Positions 10,874 through 19,762 of a stretch of DNA of 64,000 nucleotides are shown piece after piece (positions within the stretch are counted from its first letter, which is position 1; every line of letters begins with the position of its first letter). Source of the stretch: Yonghaparkia sp. Root332 (lineage in GTDB: Bacteria; Actinomycetota; Actinomycetes; Actinomycetales; Microbacteriaceae); the NCBI RefSeq assembly GCF_001425665.1, contig NZ_LMCX01000001.1:1051651-1115650 (forward strand), written 5' to 3'. Position numbers and translations under genes: made by a program. Under the pieces are notes generated by a model. It saw nothing but the letters and a program-made list of their open reading frames with translations. It was not told the origin of the DNA and did not search any database.

Positions 10874-11212
10874 GTGCCGGCTCCTGCTCCCACCCCGTCA
10901 CCCGCCGTGCTCCCCGCCGAGCGCGCCGCCGCTCTCGAGCCCGCCGTCGTCTGGAGCGACGCCGATGGCCGCCCGATCCGCCTGATCTGGCAGGGCTCCC
11001 GGTGGCGCGTCACCGATCGCCCCACGGTCATCACCGAGCCGGTCGCGTGGTGGCGCCGCCTCGATCCGGATGCCCTCGCTCTCGATCGGGCGCCGCGCGA
11101 GTGCACCGGCTGGCGCCTGCAGGCCACGGCCGACGACGGGCGCAGCTGCATCCTCGACCTCCGCGACGGCGGAGACCCCTCGCGCTGGCTCGTCGTGAAG
11201 GTCTACGAGTGA
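10874..11212 (+). CDS. DUF6504-like protein under LexA control
   Basis: This 112-residue protein has a Trp/Arg-rich core with IRLIWQGSRWRVTDRP, an AWWRRLD segment and a C-terminal WLVVKVYE strand. It resembles DUF6504 proteins, which in actinobacteria are often found with SOS mutagenesis genes (imuB/dnaE2). I chose GTG 10874 because AAGGAGG (10862-10868) lies 5 bases upstream. The ATG at 10859 has no good site. The LexA box 50 bp upstream makes DNA-damage induction likely. No polymerase genes lie nearby, so it stands alone here and its function is unknown. Confidence 0.7.
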   Translation: MPAPAPTPSPAVLPAERAAALEPAVVWSDADGRPIRLIWQGSRWRVTDRPTVITEPVAWWRRLDPDALALDRAPRECTGWRLQATADDGRSCILDLRDGGDPSRWLVVKVYE

Positions 11213-11262
11213 GACGGCGCCCGTAGCGGCCCGACCGTCGGGCCCCGGCCATCCCGGTCCGA

Positions 11263-11274
11263 CATAATCGGGCC
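11263..11274 (+). promoter_or_regulatory. Leaderless -10 element for the alpha/beta hydrolase gene
   Basis: CATAAT (11263-11268), close to TATAAT, is followed by 6 bases and the ATG at 11275. Confidence 0.5.
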
Positions 11275-12102
11275 ATGGCACCCCGGCCGTGGCGCGGCGC
11301 TCCGCTTCTCGCGGTCACGAACGACTCCGGGAGCGGCCCGGTCGTCGTCATGATCCACGGCATCGCGTCCTCCTCGGTCACCTTCCATCACCTCGTGCCG
11401 CTCCTGGAGCCGCACTTCCGCGTCATCACCCTCGACATCCTCGGCTTCGGCGCCTCGCCCGCGCCGGAGGGAGCGACGTACACGCTCGAGGAGCACGAGC
11501 GCTCGCTGCACGCGACGCTCCGATCGCTCGGGCTCCGGCGCGACGTCATCCTCGTCGGGCACTCGCTCGGCGGGCTCATCGCCGCGCGCTACGCCGCGAC
11601 GCACCGCAGGGTGCTCTCGCGCCTCGTGCTCGTGGGGTCGCCGATCTACCTGCCTCCGGCGCTCATCGGCGACCCGGTCGATCGGGCGAGCATGGGCGCC
11701 TACTTCTCCGTCTACGAGTTCCTGCGCTCCAACCCGCGCTTCACGACGCGCACGGCGGCGGCGCTCGCCGCGATCGCGCCCATCAAGAACGTCCTCGAGC
11801 TCACCGAGACGAACTGGACGCCGTTCATGCTCTCGCTGCAGAACGCGATCGAGTCGCAGACGACCCTCGCCGATCTCGCGCGCGTGAGCGTCCCGATCGA
11901 CCTCGTCTACGGCGCGCTCGATCCGTTCCTCGCGCCGAGCGGCATCGGGATCGTCGAGCAGCTGCGCCACGTGACCGCCCACCGCGTCTCGGGCGTCGCG
12001 CACATCCTCCGCCCCCGACTCGCGCAGGCGGTCGCGCGCGTGCTCGACTCGTCGCGGCCGGTGAGCCCGGCGGCGACTCGGACGCCCGTCGATCCGGGCT
12101 AG
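11275..12102 (+). CDS. Alpha/beta-fold hydrolase
   Basis: This 275-residue protein has the oxyanion HGIASSS motif near residue 28, the nucleophile elbow GHSLGG (Ser97), an acid at Asp216 (YGALDPF) and a C-terminal His243 (GVAHIL), so the triad is complete. A cap of about 70 residues lies between strands 6 and 7. The family covers esterases, lipases and related hydrolases, and the substrate cannot be told. Its TAG overlaps the TAG of the convergent mtlR gene in a CTAG (12099-12102). Confidence 0.88.
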   Translation: MAPRPWRGAPLLAVTNDSGSGPVVVMIHGIASSSVTFHHLVPLLEPHFRVITLDILGFGASPAPEGATYTLEEHERSLHATLRSLGLRRDVILVGHSLGGLIAARYAATHRRVLSRLVLVGSPIYLPPALIGDPVDRASMGAYFSVYEFLRSNPRFTTRTAAALAAIAPIKNVLELTETNWTPFMLSLQNAIESQTTLADLARVSVPIDLVYGALDPFLAPSGIGIVEQLRHVTAHRVSGVAHILRPRLAQAVARVLDSSRPVSPAATRTPVDPG

Positions 12103-14015
12103 CGGCGTTCGATGAGCTGCGCGAGCTCGCCGATGAAGCTCGCGAAGTCGCCGCCCGCGCGCACGAGCTCGCCGACCTCGCGGCGCGAGGCGAACACGTC
12201 GACGAACTGATCGAACAGGGGCTGGAAGCGCGCCCTGCCCTCGGGGCTGAACGCGATGAGAGCCACGACCGAGACCCGGGCATCCCCCCACGCGACGGGG
12301 GTGGGGCACAGCGCGAGGGCGATCGCGGTGCGCGCGGCCGAGAGCCCCATGGCGTGGGGCATCGCGAGGGTCTCGCTGAACGCGGTCGACGACATCCGCT
12401 CGCGCTCGAGGGCGCCCTCGACGTAGCGATCGTCGACGATGCCCGCGGCGACGAGCGATGCCCCGAGCCCGCGGATGATCGACTCGGGGTCGTCGCCCGG
12501 GGGCTCGGCGAAGAAGAGCTCGGCGTCGAAGTACTCGAGCAGCTCGTCGGTGATGCGCTGGCGGCGGCGCTGCCGGCGCACGCGCCAGATCGCCTGGCGG
12601 ATCGCGTCGATGTCGTCGTCGGTGAGGAAGGGCTGCACGACGACGACGCCCTCGCGCAGCGCGGGGGAGGGGATGGTCGAGATCACGAGGTCGCTCGTGA
12701 GCTCGCGCGGGTCGACGTCGGTGCGCGTGACGACGAACTCGATCGACAGGTCGGCGCCCAGCTCGCGCTCGATGCGGCTGCGCAGGATCGCGTGCAGGTC
12801 GTAGTAGCTCGGGCAGATGATCGTCCCGGTCACGCGCTCCTCGCGGCGGGCGACGCGCTCGAGGTGCGAGCCGAGGTGCAGGGCGATGTACGAGATCTCG
12901 TCGTCGTCGACGGTGATACCGCGCTCGCGCTGCACGATCGAGGCGATGAAGACGGCGATGTCGAAGATGAGCGGGTACGAGCTCTTGATCGAGCGCGCGA
13001 GCGGATTCCGCGAGCGGGCGTCCTCGCGAGCGCGCGTCACGAGGTTCCCGAGGTGCAGCGCGAGGCGGGCGATGAAGGCGTCGTCGCGGAAGTCGACGAG
13101 GTACTCCTCGGCCACGAGGTCGACGATGCGGCGCACGGTGCCGAGGTCGGCCTCGTCGACGTGCGGCGCGCCCTCCGACCCGGCGCCGGGCGCGATGACG
13201 CGCGTCGTGAGCAGTCGTGCGAGGTACTCGACGTCGGCCTCGGTGACCGCGACGTCGAAGTGGTCGGGGATGAGCCGGTGCAGGGTCGCGTTGATGGGGG
13301 CGGCGCGGTTCGCGGCCGTCGGGGCCGTCGCGGTCGGCGGCAGGTGACGCTCGCGCCGCGCGCGCTCGACCGCGATCGCGACGTGCAGGATGACGGCGTC
13401 GATGCCGTACTCGTTGATGAAGAAGCCGTCCGCGTCGAGCGCCTGGATCAGCTCGGTCTTGAACGCCCCGAGCCCGCCCACGCCGAACTCGCTCTCGATC
13501 GCGTCGAGCTCGAGCACGCCCTGCGCGCTCTCGCTCTGCAGGAGGCGGCTGAGCAGGCGGCGGCTCGCGGCCTCCGACCCGGCGAGCGCGATCGTGCTGC
13601 CGCGTCGGGTGAGGGATGCCCCGCTCTCCTCCGCGAGCGCCCTCACCTTGCGCAGGTCGGCCTCGAGGGTCGAGTCGCTCACGTAGAGGCTCTCGGCGAG
13701 CTCGTAGGCGTCGAGTCCCTCGTCGGCGTCCGTCAGGCGGCGGACGAGGTGGTGCACGCGCGCCTGCGGGGTCTCGGCGGCGCTGCCCCGACCGCGGCCC
13801 GCGGCGAGGAACTCGGCGTAGGCCTCGCGGTTCAGTCGATAGCCGGCGGTCGACGCGGTCACGATGACGAGCGGGTGCGCGGCGGTCTTCGCGGCGGCGA
13901 CGTAGCTGCGCACCGACCGCGTCGTCACGCCGAGCCGCTCGGCGAGCTCGGTGGCGGTCACCCAGTCGTCGGCGTGCAGCAGGAGCTCGAGCATCCGCTC
14001 GTACTTGTCGGCCAT
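12099..14015 (-). CDS. mtlR: PTS-regulated transcriptional activator of mannitol genes (MtlR type)
   Basis: This 638-residue protein has an N-terminal HTH (ELAERLGVTTRSVRSYV), two PRD domains (about residues 185-260 and 290-395), an EIIB-like domain with Cys401 in IICPSYYD, and an EIIA domain with His554 in MPHAMG. Such activators are switched by phosphorylation from HPr and EII enzymes. It is divergent from the PTS genes, with 161 bp between starts, and is the likely activator of the mannitol operon. I chose ATG 14015 because the HTH begins there. The frame stays open upstream without homology. Confidence 0.9.
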   Translation of the reverse strand: MADKYERMLELLLHADDWVTATELAERLGVTTRSVRSYVAAAKTAAHPLVIVTASTAGYRLNREAYAEFLAAGRGRGSAAETPQARVHHLVRRLTDADEGLDAYELAESLYVSDSTLEADLRKVRALAEESGASLTRRGSTIALAGSEAASRRLLSRLLQSESAQGVLELDAIESEFGVGGLGAFKTELIQALDADGFFINEYGIDAVILHVAIAVERARRERHLPPTATAPTAANRAAPINATLHRLIPDHFDVAVTEADVEYLARLLTTRVIAPGAGSEGAPHVDEADLGTVRRIVDLVAEEYLVDFRDDAFIARLALHLGNLVTRAREDARSRNPLARSIKSSYPLIFDIAVFIASIVQRERGITVDDDEISYIALHLGSHLERVARREERVTGTIICPSYYDLHAILRSRIERELGADLSIEFVVTRTDVDPRELTSDLVISTIPSPALREGVVVVQPFLTDDDIDAIRQAIWRVRRQRRRQRITDELLEYFDAELFFAEPPGDDPESIIRGLGASLVAAGIVDDRYVEGALERERMSSTAFSETLAMPHAMGLSAARTAIALALCPTPVAWGDARVSVVALIAFSPEGRARFQPLFDQFVDVFASRREVGELVRAGGDFASFIGELAQLIERR

Positions 14016-14176
14016 GTCCGGCTCACTGTAGACCAGCCCGTCGCGCGGGCCGACGGTCGCAGCGGCGCGGATGCCCGGCGCGCCTTCCGCAGGGGTGGGA
14101 AGGAAGTCTGCTGGAGCCGCGGGCGGCCCGCGGGCGAGCATGAGTACGTTCCGCACACGATCGCGAGGAGGCGCTC
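14016..14176. promoter_or_regulatory. Divergent control region between mtlR and the mannitol PTS operon
   Basis: On the minus strand TACAGT lies 9 bases before the mtlR start. On the plus strand TACGTT (about 14152) precedes a short leader with GAGGAGG 6 bases before the ATG at 14177. An activator site for MtlR is expected here, but I cannot point to a clear dyad. Confidence 0.45.
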
Positions 14177-14527
14177 ATGACCCGCACGGTCGCCGTCGTC
14201 TGCGGTTCGGGCGTCTCGAGCACCTTCCTCGCCCGCGGGCTCCGCGGCGCGATCGCCGAGCGCTCGCTCGACTGGCGCGTCGAGCCGCTCTCGGTCGACG
14301 AGCTCGCCGACCGCGCGGACGACCTCGATCTCGTGATCGTCGGGCAGCACCTCGCCGCCGGCGTCGACGCGGTCACCTCGGCGCTCGACGGTCGCGCACC
14401 GTCCGTCGTTCTCGACGCCCCGGGCACCGGGCCCGACGCCGTCGCGTCGGCCCTCGCGCACCTGACCGCCGCCCCCTCCGCAGCCTCGTCCACCACCGCC
14501 CCCTCCGAAGGAGAGCACCATGGCTGA
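14177..14527 (+). CDS. Stand-alone PTS IIB-like protein
   Basis: This 116-residue protein begins like lactose/cellobiose-type IIB domains, with the phosphocysteine motif VVCGSGVSSTF (Cys9). No IIA or IIC of that type is nearby. The C-terminal 20 residues are Ala/Ser/Thr-rich and low in complexity. As the first gene of the mannitol operon, overlapping the HPr gene by 8 bases, it may accept phosphate from the adjacent PTS proteins or serve a regulatory role towards MtlR. That role is inference. A GAGGAGG site sets the start. Confidence 0.75.
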   Translation: MTRTVAVVCGSGVSSTFLARGLRGAIAERSLDWRVEPLSVDELADRADDLDLVIVGQHLAAGVDAVTSALDGRAPSVVLDAPGTGPDAVASALAHLTAAPSAASSTTAPSEGEHHG

Positions 14528-14783
14528 CCGCACCCTCGTCGTCGCATCCGCCCACGGGCTCCACGCCCGCCCCGCCGCGCTGTTCGTGAGGTCGGTCACC
14601 GAGTCGGGCTGCGCGGTGCAGCTGCGGAAGGGCGAGCGCAGCGTCAACGCCGCGAGCATCCTCGGCGTCGTCTCGCTCGGCATCGAGCACGGTGACGAGG
14701 TGACTCTGACCGTCACGGGCGACGACGACGAGCGCGTGCTCGCCGAGCTCACCTCCTTCCTCGAGCAGGACCACGACGCGTGA
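14520..14783 (+). CDS. ptsH: Phosphocarrier protein HPr
   Basis: This 87-residue protein carries phosphate from enzyme I to the sugar-specific EIIA. The active site His15 is in GLHARPAA. Ser46 (NAASIL) is present at the position used by HPr kinase in Firmicutes. The GAAGGAG site lies within the end of the preceding gene. It overlaps ptsI by GTGA, so EI and HPr are coupled. Confidence 0.95.
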   Translation: MADRTLVVASAHGLHARPAALFVRSVTESGCAVQLRKGERSVNAASILGVVSLGIEHGDEVTLTVTGDDDERVLAELTSFLEQDHDA

Positions 14784-16474
14784 GCGGCACCTCGACCCGC
14801 CCGGCCCTCATGCGCGGCATCGGAATCGGTCGCGGCACCGCCGTCGGCCCCGTGCTGCGCATGCCCGACCCCGTGCCCGAGCCGAGCGACCGGCCGAGCA
14901 CCCTCGCGCCGGCGGAGGAGCAGGCGCGCGCGGCCCAGGCGCTCGCGGCGACGGCTTCCCACCTGCGCGAGCGCGGTCAGGCCGCGGGCGGCACCGCCGC
15001 CGAGGTGCTCGACGCCCTCGCCATGATGGCGGAGGACCCCGCGCTCGCCGCCGACGTGCAGCACCGCACGGAGGACGGCGCGACCGCGGAGTTCGCGATC
15101 CACGCCGCGATGACGACCTTCCGCGAGCTCCTCGCGGGGATGGGCGGCTATCTCGGCGAGCGGGCCGGCGACCTCGATGACGTCGCGCGCCGCGCGATCG
15201 CCCGCCTGCAGGGGCTGCCGGCACCGGGCATCCCCGAATCGGCGACTCCGTTCGTGCTCGTCGCGCGCGACCTCGCCCCCGCCGACACGGCGACCCTCGA
15301 CCTCGACCGCGTGCTCGCGCTCATCACGACCGACGGCGGCCCGACCTCGCACACGGCGATCCTCGCCCGCGAGAAGGGCATCACGGCGATCGTCGGCGCC
15401 TCCGACGCGGCCGGGCTCGTCGACGGCGACCTCGTGCTCGTCGACGCCGAGAACGGCACGGTGGAGCTCGACCCCGCGCAGGAGCGCATCGACCTCGCCC
15501 GCCAGCGCACCGCCACGCTGCAGGCTATCCGCGCCGCGAGCAGCGGCCCCGGGCGCCTCGCCGACGGCCGGGCCGTGCCGCTGCTCGCCAACATCGGCTC
15601 GCCCGAGTCGGCGCGCGAGGCGGCCGCCCGCGGCGCCGAGGGCGTCGGGCTCTTCCGCACCGAGGTGCTCTTCCTGGGCGCCGAGACGGCGCCGAGCGTC
15701 GACGAGCAGGCGGCGACCTACCGGGATGTCTTCGCGCAGTTCCCGGGGCAGAAGGTCGTCGTGCGCGTGCTCGACGCCGGCGCCGACAAGCCGCTCGCCT
15801 TCCTCACCGACCAGGGGGAGGAGAACCCCGCGCTCGGCCGCCGCGGGCTGCGCGCGCTCGCCGCGCACGAGGAGGTGCTGCGCGATCAGCTCACGGCTCT
15901 CGCGACGGCCGCCGCCTCGAGCGAGGCGCATGTCCAGGTCATGGCGCCGATGGTGTCGACCGCGGCCGAGGCGAAGTACTTCCGCGACCTGGCCCATGAG
16001 CTCGGCATCGCCGTCGCGGGCGTCATGGTCGAGGTGCCGTCGTGCGCGATCATGGCCGACCACGTCGCGGCGAACGCCGACTTCCTGTCGATCGGCACGA
16101 ACGACCTGACGCAGTACGTCTTCGCCGCCGACCGCCTGCTCGGCACGGTGTCGGCTTTCCAGGACCCGTGGCACCCGGCGGTCCTCCGGCTCATCGAGCA
16201 GGTCGGCCGCGCGGGCGCCGAGCACGACGTGCCCGTCGGCATCTGCGGCGAGGCCGCCGCCGACCCGCGGCTCGCCCTCGTGCTCGTCGGACTCGGTGCG
16301 ACGAGCCTGTCGATGTCGTCGACGTCGATCGCCGACGTGCGGGCCGAGCTCGCGCTGCGCACGTTCGACGAGGCGACCGAGCTCGCCGCCCTCGCTCTCG
16401 GCGCCGACAGCGCCGAGTCGGCCCGCGCCGCGGTCGCCGACCGCATCGCGTCCTGGCCCCCGCCCGCCATCTGA
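14780..16474 (+). CDS. ptsI: PTS enzyme I (phosphoenolpyruvate-protein phosphotransferase)
   Basis: This 564-residue protein autophosphorylates from PEP and passes phosphate to HPr. The phosphohistidine is in GGPTSHTAIL (about His191). The TIM-barrel PEP site shows FRTEVLF, SIGTNDLTQY and the catalytic Cys489 in GICGEAAAD. The length is normal. It starts with GTG in the GTGA overlap with ptsH. Having EI and HPr inside the mannitol operon implies they are made when mannitol is used. Confidence 0.95.
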   Translation: MSGTSTRPALMRGIGIGRGTAVGPVLRMPDPVPEPSDRPSTLAPAEEQARAAQALAATASHLRERGQAAGGTAAEVLDALAMMAEDPALAADVQHRTEDGATAEFAIHAAMTTFRELLAGMGGYLGERAGDLDDVARRAIARLQGLPAPGIPESATPFVLVARDLAPADTATLDLDRVLALITTDGGPTSHTAILAREKGITAIVGASDAAGLVDGDLVLVDAENGTVELDPAQERIDLARQRTATLQAIRAASSGPGRLADGRAVPLLANIGSPESAREAAARGAEGVGLFRTEVLFLGAETAPSVDEQAATYRDVFAQFPGQKVVVRVLDAGADKPLAFLTDQGEENPALGRRGLRALAAHEEVLRDQLTALATAAASSEAHVQVMAPMVSTAAEAKYFRDLAHELGIAVAGVMVEVPSCAIMADHVAANADFLSIGTNDLTQYVFAADRLLGTVSAFQDPWHPAVLRLIEQVGRAGAEHDVPVGICGEAAADPRLALVLVGLGATSLSMSSTSIADVRAELALRTFDEATELAALALGADSAESARAAVADRIASWPPPAI

Positions 16475-16564
16475 CCCGCACCCCGGCATCCACCGCACCA
16501 CCCGGCAATCGCACACCTGCACTCCGAAAACACCCCGAACCCCAGAAAACAAGGAGCGACACCC

Positions 16565-18037
16565 ATGACGACGACGTCAGCCCCTCCCGCCAGCTCCGCA
16601 CGCGTGCGCGTGCAGCGCTTCGGCACCTTCCTGAGCGGCATGATCATGCCCAACATCGCGGCCTTCATCGCGTGGGGCTTCATCACGGCCTTCTTCATCC
16701 CGACCGGCTGGACTCCCAACGCCGACCTCGAGAAGCTCGTCGGCCCGATGATCGTCTACCTGCTCCCGCTGCTCATCGCGAACACCGGCGGCCGCATGGT
16801 CTACGGCACGCGCGGCGGCGTCGTGGCCTCGATCGCGACGATGGGCGTCATCGTCGGCACGAGCGTGCCGATGTTCCTCGGCGCGATGATCGTCGGCCCG
16901 CTCGCGGCGTGGCTCATGAAGAAGGTCGACGCGCTGTGGGCCGGCAAGATCCGCGCCGGCTTCGAGATGCTCGTCGACAACTTCTCCGCCGGAATCCTCG
17001 GCTTCGGCCTCGCGATCCTCGCGTTCTTCGGCCTCTCGCCCGTGTTCACGGTCGTGAGCGACGCCCTCGGCGCCGGCGCGAAGTTCCTCACCGAGACGGG
17101 CCTGCTGCCGCTCGCGAGCCTCGTGATCGAGCCGGGCAAGGTGCTCTTCCTCAACAACGCCATCAACCAGGGCGTGCTGACCCCGCTCGGCATCGAGCAG
17201 GCCGCTGAGCAGGGCAAGTCGATCCTGTTCCTCCTGGAGGCCAACCCCGGCCCGGGCCTCGGCCTGCTGCTCGCGTTCGCCGTCTTCGGCGTGGGCATCG
17301 CGCGCGCCACCGCGCCCGGCGCGATCATCATCCAGTTCCTCGGCGGCATCCACGAGATCTACTTCCCGTACGTGCTCATGAAGCCGATCCTCATCGTCGC
17401 CATGATCGGCGGCGGCATGACCGGCATCGCGACGAACCTGATCTTCCAGTCGGGTCTGCGCGCTCCCGCCTCGCCCGGCTCGATCTTCGCGGTGCTCCTG
17501 CAGACGGCGAACGACAGCTACCTCGGGGTCATCCTCTCGGTCGTGCTCTCCGCGACGGTCTCCTTCCTCATCGCCGGCGTCATCCTCCGCGCGAGCCGCA
17601 AGAAGGACATGGCCTCGCTCGAGGCGGGTGCCGACGGGTTCACCGGCGCCGTCTCGCAGAACGCGGCCAACAAGGGCGGCGACTCGAAGGTCGCGGGCCT
17701 CCTGGGCCAGGAGGCGGCGACGGCGACGGCCACGCGCATCCAGAACATCGTGTTCGCGTGCGACGCCGGAATGGGGTCGAGCGCGATGGGTGCGACCGTC
17801 CTGCGCAAGAAGCTCAAGGACGCGGGCATCGAGGGGGTCACGGTCACCAACCAGGCGATCACCAACCTCACCGACGAGGCCGACCTCGTGATCACGCACC
17901 AGGACCTCACGGCCAGGGCCCACGAGCAGGCTCCGCACGCGCAGCACGTCTCGGTCGAGAACTTCATGGCGAGCCCGCAGTACGACGTCGTGGTCGGACT
18001 CCTGACGTCGCAGCAGTCGCCGCGGCAGCAGGGCTAG
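16565..18037 (+). CDS. mtlA: PTS mannitol transporter EIICB
   Basis: This 490-residue protein has an N-terminal membrane IIC domain (about residues 1-345) with the conserved GGIHEIYFPY segment, followed by a linker and a IIB domain with phosphocysteine Cys399 in FACDAGMGSS. It imports mannitol and delivers mannitol-1-phosphate. The IIA domain is encoded separately as mtlF. AAGGAG lies before the ATG at 16565, 90 bp after ptsI. The operon order and domain layout match mannitol systems of gram-positive bacteria. Confidence 0.94.
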   Translation: MTTTSAPPASSARVRVQRFGTFLSGMIMPNIAAFIAWGFITAFFIPTGWTPNADLEKLVGPMIVYLLPLLIANTGGRMVYGTRGGVVASIATMGVIVGTSVPMFLGAMIVGPLAAWLMKKVDALWAGKIRAGFEMLVDNFSAGILGFGLAILAFFGLSPVFTVVSDALGAGAKFLTETGLLPLASLVIEPGKVLFLNNAINQGVLTPLGIEQAAEQGKSILFLLEANPGPGLGLLLAFAVFGVGIARATAPGAIIIQFLGGIHEIYFPYVLMKPILIVAMIGGGMTGIATNLIFQSGLRAPASPGSIFAVLLQTANDSYLGVILSVVLSATVSFLIAGVILRASRKKDMASLEAGADGFTGAVSQNAANKGGDSKVAGLLGQEAATATATRIQNIVFACDAGMGSSAMGATVLRKKLKDAGIEGVTVTNQAITNLTDEADLVITHQDLTARAHEQAPHAQHVSVENFMASPQYDVVVGLLTSQQSPRQQG

Positions 18038-18049
18038 TCTCTGCCGCAA

Positions 18050-18083
18050 CCCGGGGGCGGTCGTCCAGGCGGCCGCCCCCGGG
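18050..18083 (+). terminator. Perfect 11-bp GC hairpin between mtlA and mtlF
   Basis: Arm CCCGGGGGCGG (18050-18060) pairs with 18073-18083 across 12 bases, 13 bp after the mtlA stop. As it lies inside the operon it may be a partial terminator or an mRNA-stabilising stem rather than an operon end. Confidence 0.55.
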
Positions 18084-18141
18084 CCCCCGCACTCCGGCGC
18101 CCGTCCCCGCGCGCCGACTCCCAGGAAGGACCGGCGACCCC

Positions 18142-18591
18142 ATGACCGCCACCGTGCTCACCACCGACCGCATCGTCCTCGACGGCACCGCGCGCACGCG
18201 CGACGAGGCCATCGCCGAGGGCGCCCGCCTGCTCGAGGCCGCCGGGGCCGTCACGAGCGAGTACCACGCCGCGATGCTCGCGCGCGAGGAGCTCACCTCC
18301 ACCTTCATGGGCAACCACCTCGCCATCCCGCACGGCACGAACGACGCGAAGGACGCGATCAAGGCGTCGGCGATGACGATCGTCCGCTACGCCGAGCCCA
18401 TCGACTGGGACGGCGACCCCGTGCGCGTCGTCGCTGCGATCGCCGGCAAGAACGGCGAGCACATGAGCGTGCTCTCGGCCCTCGCCCTCGTCTTCAGCGA
18501 CGAGGAGGCCGTCGAGCGGTTGCTCGTCGCGCCCGACGCCGAGACCGTCCTCGCGATGCTCGGCGACGTCAACGACGCCGTCGCGGAGTGA
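18142..18591 (+). CDS. mtlF: PTS mannitol EIIA
   Basis: This 149-residue EIIA accepts phosphate from HPr at His64 (AIPHGTND) and gives it to the IIB domain of MtlA. The NHLAIPHG motif is typical of mannitol/fructose EIIA. AGGAAGGA (18123-18130) lies upstream of the ATG at 18142. It is followed 7 bp later by mtlD. Confidence 0.94.
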   Translation: MTATVLTTDRIVLDGTARTRDEAIAEGARLLEAAGAVTSEYHAAMLAREELTSTFMGNHLAIPHGTNDAKDAIKASAMTIVRYAEPIDWDGDPVRVVAAIAGKNGEHMSVLSALALVFSDEEAVERLLVAPDAETVLAMLGDVNDAVAE

Positions 18592-18598
18592 CGGCGCG

Positions 18599-19762
18599 AT
18601 GACCGCCGTCCACTTCGGCGCCGGCAACATCGGCCGCGGGTTCATCGGCCTGCTCCTCCACGACGCCGGCCACGAGCTCGTCTTCGTCGACGTCAACGCA
18701 CCGCTCATCGCCGCGATCGCGGCCGCCGATTCGTACCGGGTGATCGAGATCGGAGGCGAGGAGCGCATCCGCACCGTCACCGGCTTCACCGGCATCGACT
18801 CGTCCGCCGACCCGGACGGCGCGGCGGCGGCCGTCGCCTCGGCCGACGTCGTGACGACGGCCGTGGGCCCGAGCATCCTGCGCTTCATCGCGCCCGTCAT
18901 CGCCGCCGGGCTGCGCGCCCGCCCCGCAGGCCGCGCCCCTCTGCCGATCATGGCGTGCGAGAACGCGCTCGGAGCCACCGACCTGCTGCGCGCCCACCTC
19001 GCCGAGCTGCTCGTCGACGACCCGTCCGTGCTCGACCGCGCGGTCTTCGCGAACACGGCCGTCGATCGCATCGTCCCGATCCAGGAGCCCGAGGCGGGTC
19101 GTGAGCTGGATGTCCGCGTCGAGCCGTTCTGCGAGTGGGCGATCGAGGCGGGCCCGTTCGCCGACTCGCCCCCCGTCATCCCGGGCGCCCACCTCGTCGA
19201 CGACCTCGCCCCCTACATCGAGCGGAAGCTCTTCACCGTCAACACCGGGCACGCGGCGACCGCGTACCTGGGGCGGCTCGCCGGCGCCACCACGGTCGAC
19301 GAGGCCATCGGGATGCCGGCGGTGCGCTCCGGTGTCGAGGCGGCGCTGCGCGAGACGTCGCGGCTGCTCGTCGCGCGACACGGCTTCCCGGTCGAGGTGC
19401 AGGACGCGTACCGCGAGACCGCCCTGTCGCGCTTCGCGAACCCGGCACTGCACGACGGCGTCGAGCGCGTCGGGCGGCAACCGCTGCGCAAGCTCTCGCG
19501 GCACGAGCGGCTGATCGAGCCGGCCGCGGCGCTCGCCGAGCAGGGGGTCGAGCCGGTCGGACTGCTCGCGGTGATCGCGGCCGCGCTGCGGTTCCGCGTC
19601 CCGGACGACCCCGAGAGCGTCGAGCTGCAGGAGCGGCTGGGGTCGGAGAGCCCGTCGGCCGAGCTCGTGGAGTCGGTCACGGGGGTCGAGCCGGGGCATC
19701 CGCTGTTCGCGGCGCTGGAGGCGGCTGTTGCGGGGGCGCGGGTGGACGGCGTCGGGGCGTAG
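18599..19762 (+). CDS. mtlD: Mannitol-1-phosphate 5-dehydrogenase
   Basis: This 387-residue enzyme oxidises mannitol-1-phosphate to fructose-6-phosphate with NAD, completing the pathway. The N-terminal Rossmann motif FGAGNIGRGF is at residues 6-15, and the catalytic-domain segment KLFTVNTGHAA is conserved. It lies 7 bp after mtlF and ends the operon. No strong hairpin follows at once. Confidence 0.94.
   Translation: MTAVHFGAGNIGRGFIGLLLHDAGHELVFVDVNAPLIAAIAAADSYRVIEIGGEERIRTVTGFTGIDSSADPDGAAAAVASADVVTTAVGPSILRFIAPVIAAGLRARPAGRAPLPIMACENALGATDLLRAHLAELLVDDPSVLDRAVFANTAVDRIVPIQEPEAGRELDVRVEPFCEWAIEAGPFADSPPVIPGAHLVDDLAPYIERKLFTVNTGHAATAYLGRLAGATTVDEAIGMPAVRSGVEAALRETSRLLVARHGFPVEVQDAYRETALSRFANPALHDGVERVGRQPLRKLSRHERLIEPAAALAEQGVEPVGLLAVIAAALRFRVPDDPESVELQERLGSESPSAELVESVTGVEPGHPLFAALEAAVAGARVDGVGA

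Noticed and set aside
11289-14180. 963-codon plus-strand frame over the hydrolase and mtlR genes
   Set aside because: It spans two well-supported genes in other frames and has biased, non-protein-like composition.
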